Shown here: piece by piece, positions 8,545 through 17,812 of the stretch | Numbering within the stretch: position 1 is the stretch's first letter | Layout of the letters: every line of letters starts with the position of its first letter | Assembly: GCF_036670025.1 (NCBI RefSeq) | Contig: NZ_CP137640.1 | Span: 2,328,001-2,392,000 of the forward strand | Direction: 5' to 3' | DNA from: Bacillus_BD oryzisoli | Lineage (GTDB): Bacteria > Bacillota > Bacilli > Bacillales > Cytobacillaceae | Length of the DNA stretch: 64,000 bases | Notes under the pieces: model-generated | What the model was told of the DNA's origin: nothing | Databases searched by the model: none | The model's input: only the letters and a program-made list of their open reading frames with translations | Position numbers and translations under genes: made by a program

Positions 8545-8700
8545 GTATTCTCCACGCTACCCCTGGAGGTTTTCACTCCCATGTCTCAACGGGTCAATGC
8601 CCTCTCATTCCTTCGTTACACCTATCCAAGTGGTAGAGGCCGGTCTTTCTAACGGAACGGGTCTGAGCCCTTTTGCACAATAAATCCGGTACTCGTACTT
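8545..8700 (-). ncRNA. Candidate IS110 guide RNA, inverse-strand copy 1
   Basis: This is a structured block in the non-coding region 3' of the recombinase, conserved in all three copies. On the + strand it contains CTAACGG (8649-8655) next to AACGGGT (8656-8662), both matching the CTAACGGGT target. A further CAACGGGTC lies at 8588-8596. Ends are approximate. Confidence 0.5.
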
Positions 8701-8776
8701 TCTTTGAAATCCTACGAATAAGCCAATATTCGAAAGGTATTAAACTTAAAGTAATTATTTATTTATCAATTTAACA

Positions 8777-10051
8777 TTAGGCAGCTATTGACATAATAGG
8801 TTGTACCTTCTCAGGATGATAGGAATCATTCTTTCTGGCCATTCCTACTAATACTCTTGCGAGTTTATGAATTAATTTCATAATTGATTTCATTTTCTTC
8901 ATCTTTTTCACTTTAACATTGTTAGCGTGCAGCTCTTTAAAATCAGGGTTGTTCATGACAAGACTCATAGTCGCTAAATACAAGAAGCGCCGTAAACGAG
9001 ATCTCCCACGTTTGGAGAGGACAATTTGACCTTTCCATTTACCTGAACTTGCCTCTGCAAGATGCAATCCAGCATGACGCAATAAAGAATTCCCGTGTGC
9101 AAATCCACTTAGATCTCCTGATTCTCCTAAAATGCCTGCAAGGGCAATTTCGCTAATCCCTTTAATGGCAAGTAACTTTCTTGCGAAAGGTATTCGTTTA
9201 AGGACTTCAGTGACTTCCTTTTCAACTCGCTCAAGTTGCGCGGTTGCTAGATCAAACTCTTCAATTAATTGTTCCAGATGGAGTTTATAAGCATCAAGTG
9301 CTTGTCGAGTTCCGACTGAATGCATAGCTAATTCAATTAATACTTGTGCTTTTCTTAACCCAGGTTGTCTCTTCATTTGGGTTTTCCAGCCTACAACGAT
9401 ATCTGGTGCTTTCATTGAACGTAGTTCAAGTGGTGTAGGGAATAAGCGTAGAGTTGCCATTGCCCCTTTGCCTTTAACATCTTTGAATACCTGCCGAAGT
9501 TCGGGGAAAACAATATCGACCCAACGGTTTATTTGATTGACAGCACTGACATATCGTTTAACCGTCATGTCACGGTTAGACATTAAAACTCTTAGTTTTT
9601 CAAAGGCCTCAGAAGTAGGACGAATAAAGGAATAGTAACCATTCTTGACCATATCAGCGATAACAAGAGCATCTTTTTTATCACTTTTAGATCGGCTATT
9701 ATCACGGTTTTCCTTATTCTTTTTTACGAGGTGTGGGTTAACAGTTACTGCTTCAATATCTTGGTCATATAGCCATTTTGATAGGTTAACCCAGTAATGT
9801 CCTGTAGGTTCCATGCCGATAATAGTAGAGGCAAAACCTTTTAAGGTTTTTAACTGGTTAATCCATTGAAGTAATCTAGCAAAACCCTCTTCATTATTTT
9901 CAAATGTAAGAGGATCACCGACTATTATTCCACGGAAATTTACAGCTCTAGCTACGTGTAATTCTTGGGCGATATCCACACCAACCACAAGGTGTTTATC
10001 TGAAATTCTCTCAATTAGTTGATTTTGTTTGTCTTGCATCTTAAACTTCAT
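8777..10051 (-). CDS. IS110-family RNA-guided recombinase
   Basis: The protein has 424 residues and is apparently intact. The N-terminal DEDD RuvC-like domain shows Asp26 in VVGVDIAQ, Glu in GMEPTGHYW and the SKSDKKDALVIADMV segment. The C-terminal Tnp domain carries the serine motif ASSGKWKGQIVLSKRG. A helix-hairpin-helix-like FARKLLAIKGISEIALAG precedes it. Enzymes of this family join element ends to a target chosen by a structured RNA encoded in the element. A TAAGGAGGAACCCTAATATG start context is clear. It is nearly identical to copies at 17813 and 35462. Confidence 0.93.
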   Translation of the reverse strand: MKFKMQDKQNQLIERISDKHLVVGVDIAQELHVARAVNFRGIIVGDPLTFENNEEGFARLLQWINQLKTLKGFASTIIGMEPTGHYWVNLSKWLYDQDIEAVTVNPHLVKKNKENRDNSRSKSDKKDALVIADMVKNGYYSFIRPTSEAFEKLRVLMSNRDMTVKRYVSAVNQINRWVDIVFPELRQVFKDVKGKGAMATLRLFPTPLELRSMKAPDIVVGWKTQMKRQPGLRKAQVLIELAMHSVGTRQALDAYKLHLEQLIEEFDLATAQLERVEKEVTEVLKRIPFARKLLAIKGISEIALAGILGESGDLSGFAHGNSLLRHAGLHLAEASSGKWKGQIVLSKRGRSRLRRFLYLATMSLVMNNPDFKELHANNVKVKKMKKMKSIMKLIHKLARVLVGMARKNDSYHPEKVQPIMSIAA

Positions 10052-10286
10052 ATTAGGGTTCCTCCTTAAGGTTTTGAGTTAGAGTGGTGTCTATACTCAT
10101 ATCTTACTAAGGGACCTAATTTTTTTCAAAGTTGATAATTAGCTGTCTACAGGAATTCTAAAGGAGCAGCATTCCTGTAATGAAGGGAAATGGAGTTTGA
10201 ACAAAAAAATAACCTCTTGGTAGAATGAGAGAGTCCTAAAGCCGGCACGCAAAAAGGACAAACTCAATTACCAGGAGGCCTATAAA

Positions 10287-11582
10287 ATGAATTATAACCA
10301 AAATGAAAAGATTGCTCAAATTACTTCTCTGACTCTTATTATAGGTGTAGATATTGGGAAGTTCAAGCATGTGGCACGAGCACAGGACTTCCGAGGAATA
10401 GAATTTGGATCTCCTTGTTCTTTTGAGAATTCAAAGGAGGGATTTCAGATATTTCTGGAGTGGATCCTCAAAATAAAAGAAGAACAACACATGAATAAAG
10501 TGGTTGTTGGTATGGAACCTACGGGCCACTATTGGTTAAACCTAGCCCACATTCTAAAAGCAAACGATATAAAATTTGTGGCAGTAAACCCGTTACATGT
10601 AAAGAAAAGTAAGGAACTCGACGATAACTCACCGACTAAAAACGATGTGAAAGACGCTAAAGTTATCGCACAGCTGGTCAAGGACGGGAGATATGCTGAA
10701 CCAACAATTCCACAAGGTGTTTATGCAGAACTCCGTGTGGCGAAAAAAATACGTGATCTCCTAACTGATGACCTTCAAACGGTACAAGGCCAGATTCACA
10801 ACTGGCTAGACCGCTATTTTCCTGAGTTTTTAACTGTCTTTAAGAGTTGGGAAGGGAAAGCAGCCTTGCAGTTTTTAAGGCTAGGGGCCTTACCGCATGA
10901 ACTGATCCGTTTCTCTGATCAATACTTATTGGATCATTTATGGAAAGCAGTTAGTCGCAGTGTAGGACTAAACAAAATACAAGAGTTAAAAAAAGCAGCT
11001 AAAGAGTCCATCGGACTTTGTCAAGGTTCTGGTATGGCCAAATTAGAACTGGCCACTCTGCTTGATAAATATGACTTGATACAAGAGAAGTTCGAAGAAC
11101 TGGATCAGAAGATAGATAACTTGATTGAACATATCCCAGGTGTCCAGCAAATGTTAGCCATCAAGGGAGTGGGAAGAGATACTGTTGCCGGCTTCTTTGC
11201 AGAAGTGGGAGATCTACAAGAGTATTCGCACCCTAGACAAATCATAAAGTTAGCTGGATTAAGCTTGAAAGAGAACACTTCTGGTAAGCATAAAGGGCGA
11301 ACAAAGATCACAAAAAGGGGAAGAAAGAAGCTAAGGGCTCTCCTCTTCAGGGTATGTATGATTATGGTCGCGAAGAACTCGGCCTTTAAAGCTCTGCATG
11401 CCTATTACACGCAGCGTCCGGACAATCCTCTAAAGAAAATGCAGTCTCTGATTGCCTTGTGTAATAAACTAATACGCATACTCTTTGCGATTGGAAAGAA
11501 ACAATTTGAGTTTAGTGAAGAGAGAATGTTAAAGGATATCCCTCATATGAGAGCAAAAATAGAAGTTGAAAAAGCAGCTTAA
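10287..11582 (+). CDS. IS110-family RNA-guided recombinase
   Basis: The protein has 431 residues and is complete. DEDD residues lie in IIGVDIGKFKH, GMEPTGHYW and TKNDVKDAKVIAQLV. The catalytic serine motif is ENTSGKHKGRTKITKRG. It differs from copies A, C and D at many positions but keeps every catalytic motif, so it is a candidate active enzyme. The ATG is preceded by CCAGGAGGCC. Confidence 0.93.
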   Translation: MNYNQNEKIAQITSLTLIIGVDIGKFKHVARAQDFRGIEFGSPCSFENSKEGFQIFLEWILKIKEEQHMNKVVVGMEPTGHYWLNLAHILKANDIKFVAVNPLHVKKSKELDDNSPTKNDVKDAKVIAQLVKDGRYAEPTIPQGVYAELRVAKKIRDLLTDDLQTVQGQIHNWLDRYFPEFLTVFKSWEGKAALQFLRLGALPHELIRFSDQYLLDHLWKAVSRSVGLNKIQELKKAAKESIGLCQGSGMAKLELATLLDKYDLIQEKFEELDQKIDNLIEHIPGVQQMLAIKGVGRDTVAGFFAEVGDLQEYSHPRQIIKLAGLSLKENTSGKHKGRTKITKRGRKKLRALLFRVCMIMVAKNSAFKALHAYYTQRPDNPLKKMQSLIALCNKLIRILFAIGKKQFEFSEERMLKDIPHMRAKIEVEKAA

Positions 11583-11639
11583 TTCAGTAGGAAAAGTAGA
11601 GTAGAAAAGGATTTTTAGTGTTATAAGTCTCGTACATTT

Positions 11640-11813
11640 GAAGCACGGATTAGTCAGCAAAGCAACTAAACTTCGGGCAAGGACCCTGTGGGGCAGCATG
11701 ACTGACATCCACCTCGTGGAAAGGTTGGACGAAGGAATTTGAGAGCAAAGACTCTGTGAGGCATGGGAGGGTTGACCTCCATGAGATATGTGGAGATCCA
11801 CCAGTGCGATCAT
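11640..11813 (+). ncRNA. Candidate IS110 guide RNA, copy B
   Basis: It is the counterpart of 6597-6770 with scattered changes: TTCGGGCA and GGGGCAGCA replace TACGGGCA and CGGGCAGCA. Its target is also variant (GGAGCAG rather than GGGCAG), which fits guide-target co-change but is a single case. Confidence 0.45.
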
Positions 11814-12089
11814 ATTTTAACTCATCCACCATTTATTGTAAGTGTGTGGCTAGTGAGCGATCAGTCTTTTCGCTTCAATGGCCCAAATTTATCCTTAAAA
11901 GATAAATCCAACCACGACGGCGAGAGTGTAACATCAAAATAACATTTTATAAAATACTGAGAATACTGGAGAAAACACGAGTTTTCACTTTGTTTATTGA
12001 GGGAGTTTAGTTGAAGAAGCTAAGCTTCATATGAATGAAGTTAATGTTATAATTCTCCATATACCCTATCCATTGGAGGAAGTGACCGT

Positions 12090-12407
12090 ATGTTTTTAGA
12101 AGAAGAGGTTTACGGAATGTTGAATTGGGGATTTGGTAGTGTAATGTTAGTTCAATTACTTTTTGTAATTCGTCTTTGGATGAGACAAAAATTTGATACA
12201 GGTTCTTTTATTTATGTTTTAATTCATATTATCTTATTCTCCTTTGCGGGATATAACTTGCTCATTGCAATAAATACCTTTGATTATGAAACAGGTATGG
12301 ATTCAGAAGAAGCTTCAGTGAGTATAGCGATTGCAGGAATATTGTGGGCATTAAGCGTCTTCTTTTTATTAAAAGGTGGCTCTCGTCTTGTTAAGACTAA
12401 AAAATAG
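12090..12407 (+). CDS. Small membrane protein, three helices
   Basis: The protein has 105 residues with hydrophobic segments at about 14-31, 40-60 and 80-97 and a basic tail. It starts after TTGGAGGAAGTGACCGT. I recognise no family. It is followed by a dispersed repeat and then bluB in the same direction, 86 bp away. Confidence 0.6.
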   Translation: MFLEEEVYGMLNWGFGSVMLVQLLFVIRLWMRQKFDTGSFIYVLIHIILFSFAGYNLLIAINTFDYETGMDSEEASVSIAIAGILWALSVFFLLKGGSRLVKTKK

Positions 12408-12408
12408 A

Positions 12409-12445
12409 TTCTTGTTGAACTAACGAGCAGGATAGCGAAAAATGA
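12409..12445 (+). repeat. Dispersed repeat
   Basis: CTTGTTGAACTAACGAGCAG followed by GATAGCGAAAAATG matches the core and a shortened right half. Confidence 0.65.
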
Positions 12446-12493
12446 TTTATATTAAAATAGATATTTTTAATAAAGTAGAGGGAGAGAGCTTTT

Positions 12494-13135
12494 ATGTTTT
12501 CTAATGAAGAAAGAGATTCTATTTATAAAGTTATTTATAACAGGAGAGATATTCGAAGTTTTTTGTCAACTCCTATCCCCGAAAACACGATACATAAAAT
12601 ATTAAACGCAGCCCATCATGCACCTTCAGTGGGATTTATGCAACCTTGGAACTTTATTTTAATTTCCTCTGACGAAGTTAAAGAAAAATTAGCTTGGGCG
12701 GCAGAAAAAGAAAGACAAGCATTAGCTATCCATTATGATGGGGAAAAAGAAATGAAATTTCTTGATTTAAAAATTGAGGGTTTAAAAGAAGCTCCTATAA
12801 CTATTTGTGTAACATGCGACCCTACAAGAGGAGGCTCCCATGTATTAGGACGAAATTCAATTCCAGAAACAGATATTTTATCAACAGCCTGTGCTATTCA
12901 AAATATGTGGTTAGCATCTTGTGCTGAAGGATTGGCGATGGGATGGGTAAGTTTTTATAAAAAGAATGATATTCGAGATATTTTAGAAATACCACCACAT
13001 ATTGACCCTATTGCTCTTATATCTATTGGTTATACTAATGACTACCCAGAAAAACCTATTTTGGAATTAGCTAATTGGGAAAAAAGACGTTCTTTAGAAC
13101 ATCTTATTTTCGAAAATAAATGGGGAAGAAACTAA
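12494..13135 (+). CDS. bluB: 5,6-dimethylbenzimidazole synthase (BluB)
   Basis: The nitroreductase fold has BluB-specific motifs: HHAPSVGFMQPWNF at residues 41-54 and GRNSIPETDILSTACAIQNM at 119-138. BluB fragments reduced FMN to make the lower ligand of cobalamin. Length (213) fits the family. No other cobamide biosynthesis gene is adjacent, but a cobalamin riboswitch and a NiCoT transporter lie 2 kb downstream beyond an IS110. The start follows GAGGGAGAGAGCTTTT. The downstream hairpin in the repeat at 13155 probably ends the transcript. Confidence 0.88.
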   Translation: MFSNEERDSIYKVIYNRRDIRSFLSTPIPENTIHKILNAAHHAPSVGFMQPWNFILISSDEVKEKLAWAAEKERQALAIHYDGEKEMKFLDLKIEGLKEAPITICVTCDPTRGGSHVLGRNSIPETDILSTACAIQNMWLASCAEGLAMGWVSFYKKNDIRDILEIPPHIDPIALISIGYTNDYPEKPILELANWEKRRSLEHLIFENKWGRN

Positions 13136-13144
13136 AGGTTTATT

Positions 13145-13206
13145 AGAGTAACGGGGTGCATTACTGGAACAACGGTAATGCTTTTTCTTATTGAAGTAAC
13201 GGGCAG
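13145..13206 (+). repeat. Dispersed repeat pair with terminator; second core interrupted by IS110
   Basis: The first core GAGTAACGGGGTGC runs into a hairpin (GCATTAC...GTAATGC, loop TGGAACAACG) plus T-run. The second core TTATTGAAGTAACGGGCAG ends at the IS110 junction. Confidence 0.8.
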
Positions 13207-13322
13207 CATTCCTGTAATGAAGAAATATTGGGTTTGAACATAAAAAAGCCCCTTGGTAAGATATGAGTGTCCCAAGCTTGGCGGCAAAAAGGACATAAAC
13301 ATACTACCAGGAGGCTATTTAA

Positions 13323-14609
13323 ATGAATTATAACCAAAATAAAAAAATTGCTCAAATTACTTCTCAAACATTAATAATAAGTGTTGATATTGCTAAATAC
13401 AAGCATGTGGAAAGAGCCCAAGACTTTAGGGGTTTAGAATTCTCAGCACCCTTATACTTTGAAAATACTAAATCTAGCTTTAACGGTTTCATAGAGTGGG
13501 TTAAAAACTTAATGGACCAAAACAAAATGGAAAAAGTGATCGTAGGAATGGAGCCGACAGGTCATTATTGGCTTAATTTAGCCCACTTTCTTAAGGAAAA
13601 TAATATCAAGTTTGTAGTCGTAAATCCTATGCATGTAAAGAAGAGTAAAGAGTTAGATGATAATTCTCCAACTAAAAATGATGTAAAGGATGCAAGAGTT
13701 ATTGCACAGTTGGTCAAAGACGGGAGATATGCTGAACCTAATATACCACAAGGAGTTTACGCAGAACTTCGAGTGGCTCGAAAAATACGTGATCTCTTGT
13801 TTGTTGATCTTCAAGCAGTTCAAGGGCAGATCCATAATTGGATAGACCGCTATTTTCCTGAATTCCTAACCGTTTTTAAAGATTGGGAAGGTAAGGCTGC
13901 AATACAATTATTAAAATTAAATTTATTGCCACATGAAATAGTGAATCTTTCGGAACAAGAGATGCTTGAACATCTTCGAAAAGCTGTTAAACGTGCAGTG
14001 GGACTCAGTAAAATAAAAGAACTAAAGCAGGTGGCAATGGTTTCTATTGGCATTCGTGAAGGTTCTGATATGGCTAAATTAGAGCTTCGCGCGTTAATAG
14101 ACAAATATGAACTAATCATTAAAAAGTTCGAAGAACTTGAATCAAATATAGATAAACTTCTTGAACAGATTCCAGGTGTTGAACAAATGTTGGCGATTAA
14201 AGGAATAGGGAAAGATACTGTTGCAGGCTTTTTTTCAGAGGTAGAAGACCTAAGTTACTATTCCCACCCGAGACAGATTATTAAATTAGCTGGGCTTAGT
14301 CTAAAGGAAAATACATCAGGTAAGCACAAAGGACAAACCAAAATTACCAAGAGAGGAAGGAAGACTTTAAGAGCTCTCCTCTTCCGTGTTGCAATGCCTT
14401 TGGTGGCTAAGAATACCGCTTTTAAAGCTTTACATGAGTATTTTACAAAACGCCCAAATAATCCATTGAAAAAGATGCAATCGCTGATTGCAATATGTAA
14501 CAAGCTTATAAGAATTCTGTTTACCATCGGTAAAAAGCAATGTGAATTTAGTGAAGAACGTATGTTAAGGGACATTCCTCATATGGCGGTATTACAGAAA
14601 GTAGCTTAA
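13323..14609 (+). CDS. IS110-family RNA-guided recombinase
   Basis: The protein has 428 residues in a single frame. DEDD and serine motifs are present (IISVDIAKYKHVERAQD, GMEPTGHYW, NTSGKHKGQTKITKRG). Compared with copies A and D, Gly before the first catalytic motif has become Ser and Ala has become Glu a few residues later, and GDL has become EDL near the helix-hairpin-helix. Activity may be reduced, but no key acidic residue is lost. Confidence 0.92.
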   Translation: MNYNQNKKIAQITSQTLIISVDIAKYKHVERAQDFRGLEFSAPLYFENTKSSFNGFIEWVKNLMDQNKMEKVIVGMEPTGHYWLNLAHFLKENNIKFVVVNPMHVKKSKELDDNSPTKNDVKDARVIAQLVKDGRYAEPNIPQGVYAELRVARKIRDLLFVDLQAVQGQIHNWIDRYFPEFLTVFKDWEGKAAIQLLKLNLLPHEIVNLSEQEMLEHLRKAVKRAVGLSKIKELKQVAMVSIGIREGSDMAKLELRALIDKYELIIKKFEELESNIDKLLEQIPGVEQMLAIKGIGKDTVAGFFSEVEDLSYYSHPRQIIKLAGLSLKENTSGKHKGQTKITKRGRKTLRALLFRVAMPLVAKNTAFKALHEYFTKRPNNPLKKMQSLIAICNKLIRILFTIGKKQCEFSEERMLRDIPHMAVLQKVA

Positions 14610-14655
14610 ATTTCTTTTGATTGAAATTATAGTAGAGTGATTGTTTTAAACATTT

Positions 14656-14829
14656 GAAGCACGGATTAGTCAGTAAATCAACTAAACTACGGGCAAGGAC
14701 CCTGTCGGGCAGCATGACTGACATCCACCTCATGGAAAGGTTGGACGAAGGAATTTTGGAGCAAAGACTCTGTGAGATATGGGAGGGTTGACCCCCATGA
14801 GAAATGTGGAGATCCACCAGCGCAACCAT
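14656..14829 (+). ncRNA. Candidate IS110 guide RNA, copy C
   Basis: It is the counterpart of 6597-6770; TACGGGCA and CGGGCAGCA are both present. Confidence 0.5.
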
Positions 14830-15139
14830 ACTTTTACTTGTTATCCATCTTTTGGGTAAGGATTGTTTGGTAGCCATTAGTTGTTTTTTACATTGCATCC
14901 AAAATTATCCTCGAATACACCTTTATTCCAGGCTGCAAATAAATAATAAATCAGACTACTACGTAATTTGGAGAAAACAAGAGAAATCGAGAGATTTCCC
15001 TTTCTATATAGAGGGAGGTTTGTTGAACATGAAACATTTTCCGTTTTTTGTTTAATACAACTTCAAATATATACATTAGAAAAAATTTAGATGGTAGATG
15101 TTGAAGATTTCAAGTATAATCAAGTTTGAAGATTAAATT

Positions 15140-15345
15140 GTAAGCAAACTAGGTGCCCGTGTGAAATCATGGGGTAACAGGGAATCGGGTGAAAATCCTG
15201 AGCGGTCCCGCCACTGTAATTGAGGAGCTCTCTATCATTATGTCACTCAACTATGTAGTTGGGGAAGACGATAGAGCGTGATGATTCAAAAGCCAGGAGA
15301 CCTACCTAGGTTGAAACACCAAAACAGCCTTCGCGGAAAGGAGAG
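15140..15345 (+). ncRNA. Cobalamin riboswitch
   Basis: Hallmarks are GGGAATCGGGTGAAAATCC followed by GAGCGGTCCCGCCACTGTAA, and the B12 box AGCCAGGAGACCTACC at 15291-15306. It lies about 170 bp upstream of the NiCoT gene, with an intrinsic terminator between, so cobalamin should switch transcription off. Confidence 0.95.
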
Positions 15346-15408
15346 GTGTACGAAGATGAAATGACAATTGTATTCTGCCAGTTTGTCGTCTATTTGCACG
15401 TACCCATA

Positions 15409-15441
15409 AATCCTCAATCTGTCAAAGGTTGAGGATTTTTT
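15409..15441 (+). terminator. Riboswitch expression-platform terminator
   Basis: AATCCTCAA and TTGAGGATT pair, followed by a T-run. It is placed between the aptamer and the ribosome site of the NiCoT gene. Confidence 0.85.
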
Positions 15442-15477
15442 ATGTTGTAACTGTTTATAAAAGGGAGGAATTTTTAA

Positions 15478-16278
15478 ATGGAAACTGTATCACTGTTTTT
15501 ACTTGTTTTTGTATTGGGGCTTCGACATGGGTTGGATGCGGATCATCTTGCCTTTATTGATGGACAAACCCGTTATAATTGGCGAATGGGCAGTTCGTTT
15601 GCACGTTGGGTGGGAACATTATTTTCATTGGGTCACGGAGGAATGGTAGCTGTGATAGCCGGTATTTTAGGAATGGTGATAGAGAATTTTTCATTCCCAG
15701 CTTATTTTGATAATATTGCATCATGGGTTTCGATTATTTCTTTATTCCTTATTGGAACCTTAAATACGTATAATCTGTTACGCACTAGAAACAATCATGA
15801 GGAGTTTCAATTGAGCGGGCTAAAGGGGAAGTTTATTCCAAAAATTGCGAAGGGTACAACAAATCCTTTTCTTATTATTTTAGTAGGGGCTTTGTTTGCC
15901 ATGGCTGCCGAGACGGTAAGTCAAACTGCTGTATGGTCATTGGCGGCAGGAAATGCAGATGAATATACCCCTTTATTTTTAGGTCTAGTTTTTATGTTTG
16001 GCATGATGATTACAGATACAATTGATTCGTTGATTGTCTATAAAATGGTAAATGAGTCCAGTAAAATCGGTCAAGCTGCGTCAAGAATAATGGGTTGGGT
16101 GATTGTCGTCTTGGCATACGGGGTTTCCTTCTATCTGGCATTTACTTTCTTTAACCCTTGGGCAGAACTAGATTTCGAAATCGTAGGAGTCATTCTTTTC
16201 CTTTTCTTAGTCGCTTCATTTATCTTTATAAGCTTTTACTCTAAGAGACAAAATCATGAAATAAATACTACGAATTAA
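15478..16278 (+). CDS. NiCoT-family nickel/cobalt transporter
   Basis: The signature RHGLDADH is at residues 16-23, followed by SLGHGG (about 53-58) and GMMITDTIDSL (about 184-194), all family motifs. About seven membrane helices fit the 266-residue length. Control by the cobalamin riboswitch argues for cobalt uptake for cobamide synthesis rather than nickel. The ATG follows AAAGGGAGGAATTTTTAA. It is monocistronic, with its own terminator. Confidence 0.9.
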   Translation: METVSLFLLVFVLGLRHGLDADHLAFIDGQTRYNWRMGSSFARWVGTLFSLGHGGMVAVIAGILGMVIENFSFPAYFDNIASWVSIISLFLIGTLNTYNLLRTRNNHEEFQLSGLKGKFIPKIAKGTTNPFLIILVGALFAMAAETVSQTAVWSLAAGNADEYTPLFLGLVFMFGMMITDTIDSLIVYKMVNESSKIGQAASRIMGWVIVVLAYGVSFYLAFTFFNPWAELDFEIVGVILFLFLVASFIFISFYSKRQNHEINTTN

Positions 16279-16285
16279 CTAAAAA

Positions 16286-16320
16286 AGCGTGACAATTTTA
16301 TAGTGTCAGAGCTCTTTTTT
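16286..16320 (+). terminator. Intrinsic terminator after NiCoT gene
   Basis: AGCGTGACA and TGTCAGAGCT pair with a small bulge and are followed by a T-run. The stretch 16321-16480 holds no gene. Confidence 0.75.
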
Positions 16321-16713
16321 TCATATTATTATACACGTCCCTGATTTCGCATTTATGTTGACAATGAATCTTCAATCTTCTTCAGGTTTTATATTTGCAA
16401 CAAGTGCTTCTGTGTCCCGTTTGCATACAAAATTTATGTTCACTTCGGTAATATGGAAATAATAACATTGTGAACTTATTCGCTTAAAGTAACGGGTGCA
16501 AGAGTTGAACAACGGGGATTGCTGCGGCGATCCATTTGCTTATTCGACTAACGAAGCGGGTTAATTTAAGAAAATAGACCAAGGGATTTATTGGCTCTAT
16601 GGGTTATGAAGGTCCACAATTTCTAAAATCTCATAAAAATTCTATGCCCATCTTGGCTTACTGTATAACTTGAAGACCCCTATGGTGAATCACCCCAAAA
16701 AAAAAGCATCCGA

Positions 16714-16923
16714 TTATTCGGATGCATACTTAATTATTCCATGTAAGTAAACTGAGTATTCTCTCTGTACATATTCTCTTAATTTAATTTTTTTTTCTGT
16801 TTCTAATACTCTAACCAATTCTTGAATCTTTTTTTCATTTTCTTTAGTAGTAGGAATCTCTAATGAAAACAAATTACCTCGACTACTATTTAGTAATTTT
16901 TTTAATAACTCAACTTTATTCAT
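16714..16923 (-). CDS. Small hypothetical protein (paralogue of 44179-44388)
   Basis: The protein has 69 residues and starts at MNKVELLKKLL, where AAAGGGGATTATCCA supplies the ribosome site; an upstream ATG at 16956 lacks one. It is highly charged and probably helical, with no recognised domain. It follows the 17032 gene on the same strand, so the two may be co-transcribed. A second near-identical copy in the duplicated segment suggests the pair moves together. Confidence 0.6.
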   Translation of the reverse strand: MNKVELLKKLLNSSRGNLFSLEIPTTKENEKKIQELVRVLETEKKIKLREYVQREYSVYLHGIIKYASE

Positions 16924-17031
16924 TGGATAATCCCCTTTATATACTATATTCGACATAAAGGCGATTTTTTCCTTGGAACATCTTATATAGTTTCATGTTT
17001 TACCTACTTTCCACTAAAAAAATTACAGGTA

Positions 17032-17241
17032 CTATGACAGGAATGGGGTAGCTTTTTCATTAGCTTTTTTATAACTACCTTCTACCAATCTAATCATATC
17101 ACGACCTGATATCTTTTCTGTTTCATGATAACCTTCTTCATCACGCAAACTCAAGTACCAGCTGCTATCGTTATCTTCATTTAACCTATATAACTTATTG
17201 GTAAAAACATTTGTATAAAAATCTCCATTTCTTAGCCTCAT
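17032..17241 (-). CDS. Small hypothetical protein (paralogue of 44502-44711)
   Basis: The protein has 69 residues (MRLRNGDFYTNVFTNKLYRL...). The GAGAGGGGGATAGT ribosome site is strong. The N-terminal half looks like a small beta-rich domain. The copy at 44502 differs by about one residue, which implies recent duplication or selection. Function unknown. Confidence 0.6.
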   Translation of the reverse strand: MRLRNGDFYTNVFTNKLYRLNEDNDSSWYLSLRDEEGYHETEKISGRDMIRLVEGSYKKANEKATPFLS

Positions 17242-17580
17242 ACTATCCCCCTCTCAAATGTATATAAACTGTATTATGCCCAAGATAATGACCTGGAGCC
17301 ATTAGACATATACAGTCCAAAAATCCTGGATATACAGGGAAAGAAGTGAAAATCAGCGGTAGAGACAGAGCATGGATAGTTGTATAAACGGAATTTTTCC
17401 TTATTCAGCTCCCTCAGTAAGATGCGATTATCTCTCAAATACTCACTAATTCGCAGGATTTCAAATCACTTGAAATGACCATATGGGATTGATTGAATGA
17501 GATTTTAACATGAAGGCTGGATGAAGGCGTACTTAAATAAAGGATTCAGTAATAAATCCAATGATTTCCATATAATGTAC

Positions 17581-17736
17581 GTATTCTCCACGCTACCCCT
17601 GGAGGTTTTCACTCCCATGTCTCAACGGGTCAATGCCCTCTCATTCCTTCGTTACACCTATCCAAGTGGTAGAGGCCGGTCTTTCTAACGGAACGGGTCT
17701 GAGCCCTTTTGCACAATAAATCAGGTACTCGTACTT
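17581..17736 (-). ncRNA. Candidate IS110 guide RNA, inverse-strand copy 2
   Basis: It is the counterpart of 8545-8700, with CTAACGG at 17685-17691 and AACGGGT at 17692-17698 on the + strand. Confidence 0.5.
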
Positions 17737-17812
17737 TCTTTGAAATCCTACGAATAAGCCAATATTCGAAAGGTATTAAACTTAAAGTAATTATTTATTT
17801 ATCAATTTAACA

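Larger units (their letters stand above)
8375..10159 (-). mobile_element. IS110-family element, inverse-strand subgroup, copy 1
   Basis: The element is 1785 bp. Ends from three-copy comparison: TTATTGAACT|CCCTCAG on the left and GGAATTCT|AAAGGAGCAG on the right, i.e. insertion at the CT preceding the AACGGG-like core. Only 10 bp separate it from the forward-subgroup element at 10170, and removing both rebuilds one repeat copy. Confidence 0.88.
10170..12005 (+). mobile_element. IS110-family element, forward subgroup, copy B (intact, divergent)
   Basis: Left junction GGAGCAG|CATTCCTG and right junction GAGGGAG|TTTAGTTGAAGAAGC show insertion at AG of the same repeat copy that holds the inverse element at 8375. 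It is clearly diverged from copies A, C and D throughout, so it is an older or separately acquired relative. Confidence 0.87.
13207..15017 (+). mobile_element. IS110-family element, forward subgroup, copy C
   Basis: Left junction GGGCAG|CATTCCTG; right junction AGAGGGAG|GTTTGTTGAACATG. The length matches the other forward copies, and the repeat's right half resumes at 15018. Confidence 0.87.
16482..17410. repeat. Duplicated two-gene segment, copy 1 (0.93 kb)
   Basis: It is about 95 % identical by eye to 43946-44880. Homology begins at CTTAAAGTAACGG and ends at CTTATTCAGCT (AACGGGT in the other copy), so both borders are cores of the dispersed repeat. The first 105 bp (16482-16585) are a repeat pair with hairpin GGATTGC-TGCG-GCGATCC at 16516-16533. 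Confidence 0.85.

Noticed and set aside
14804..15055. Open frame across the right end of IS110 copy C
   Set aside because: It spans the element boundary and the repeat; no ribosome site, no recognisable protein.
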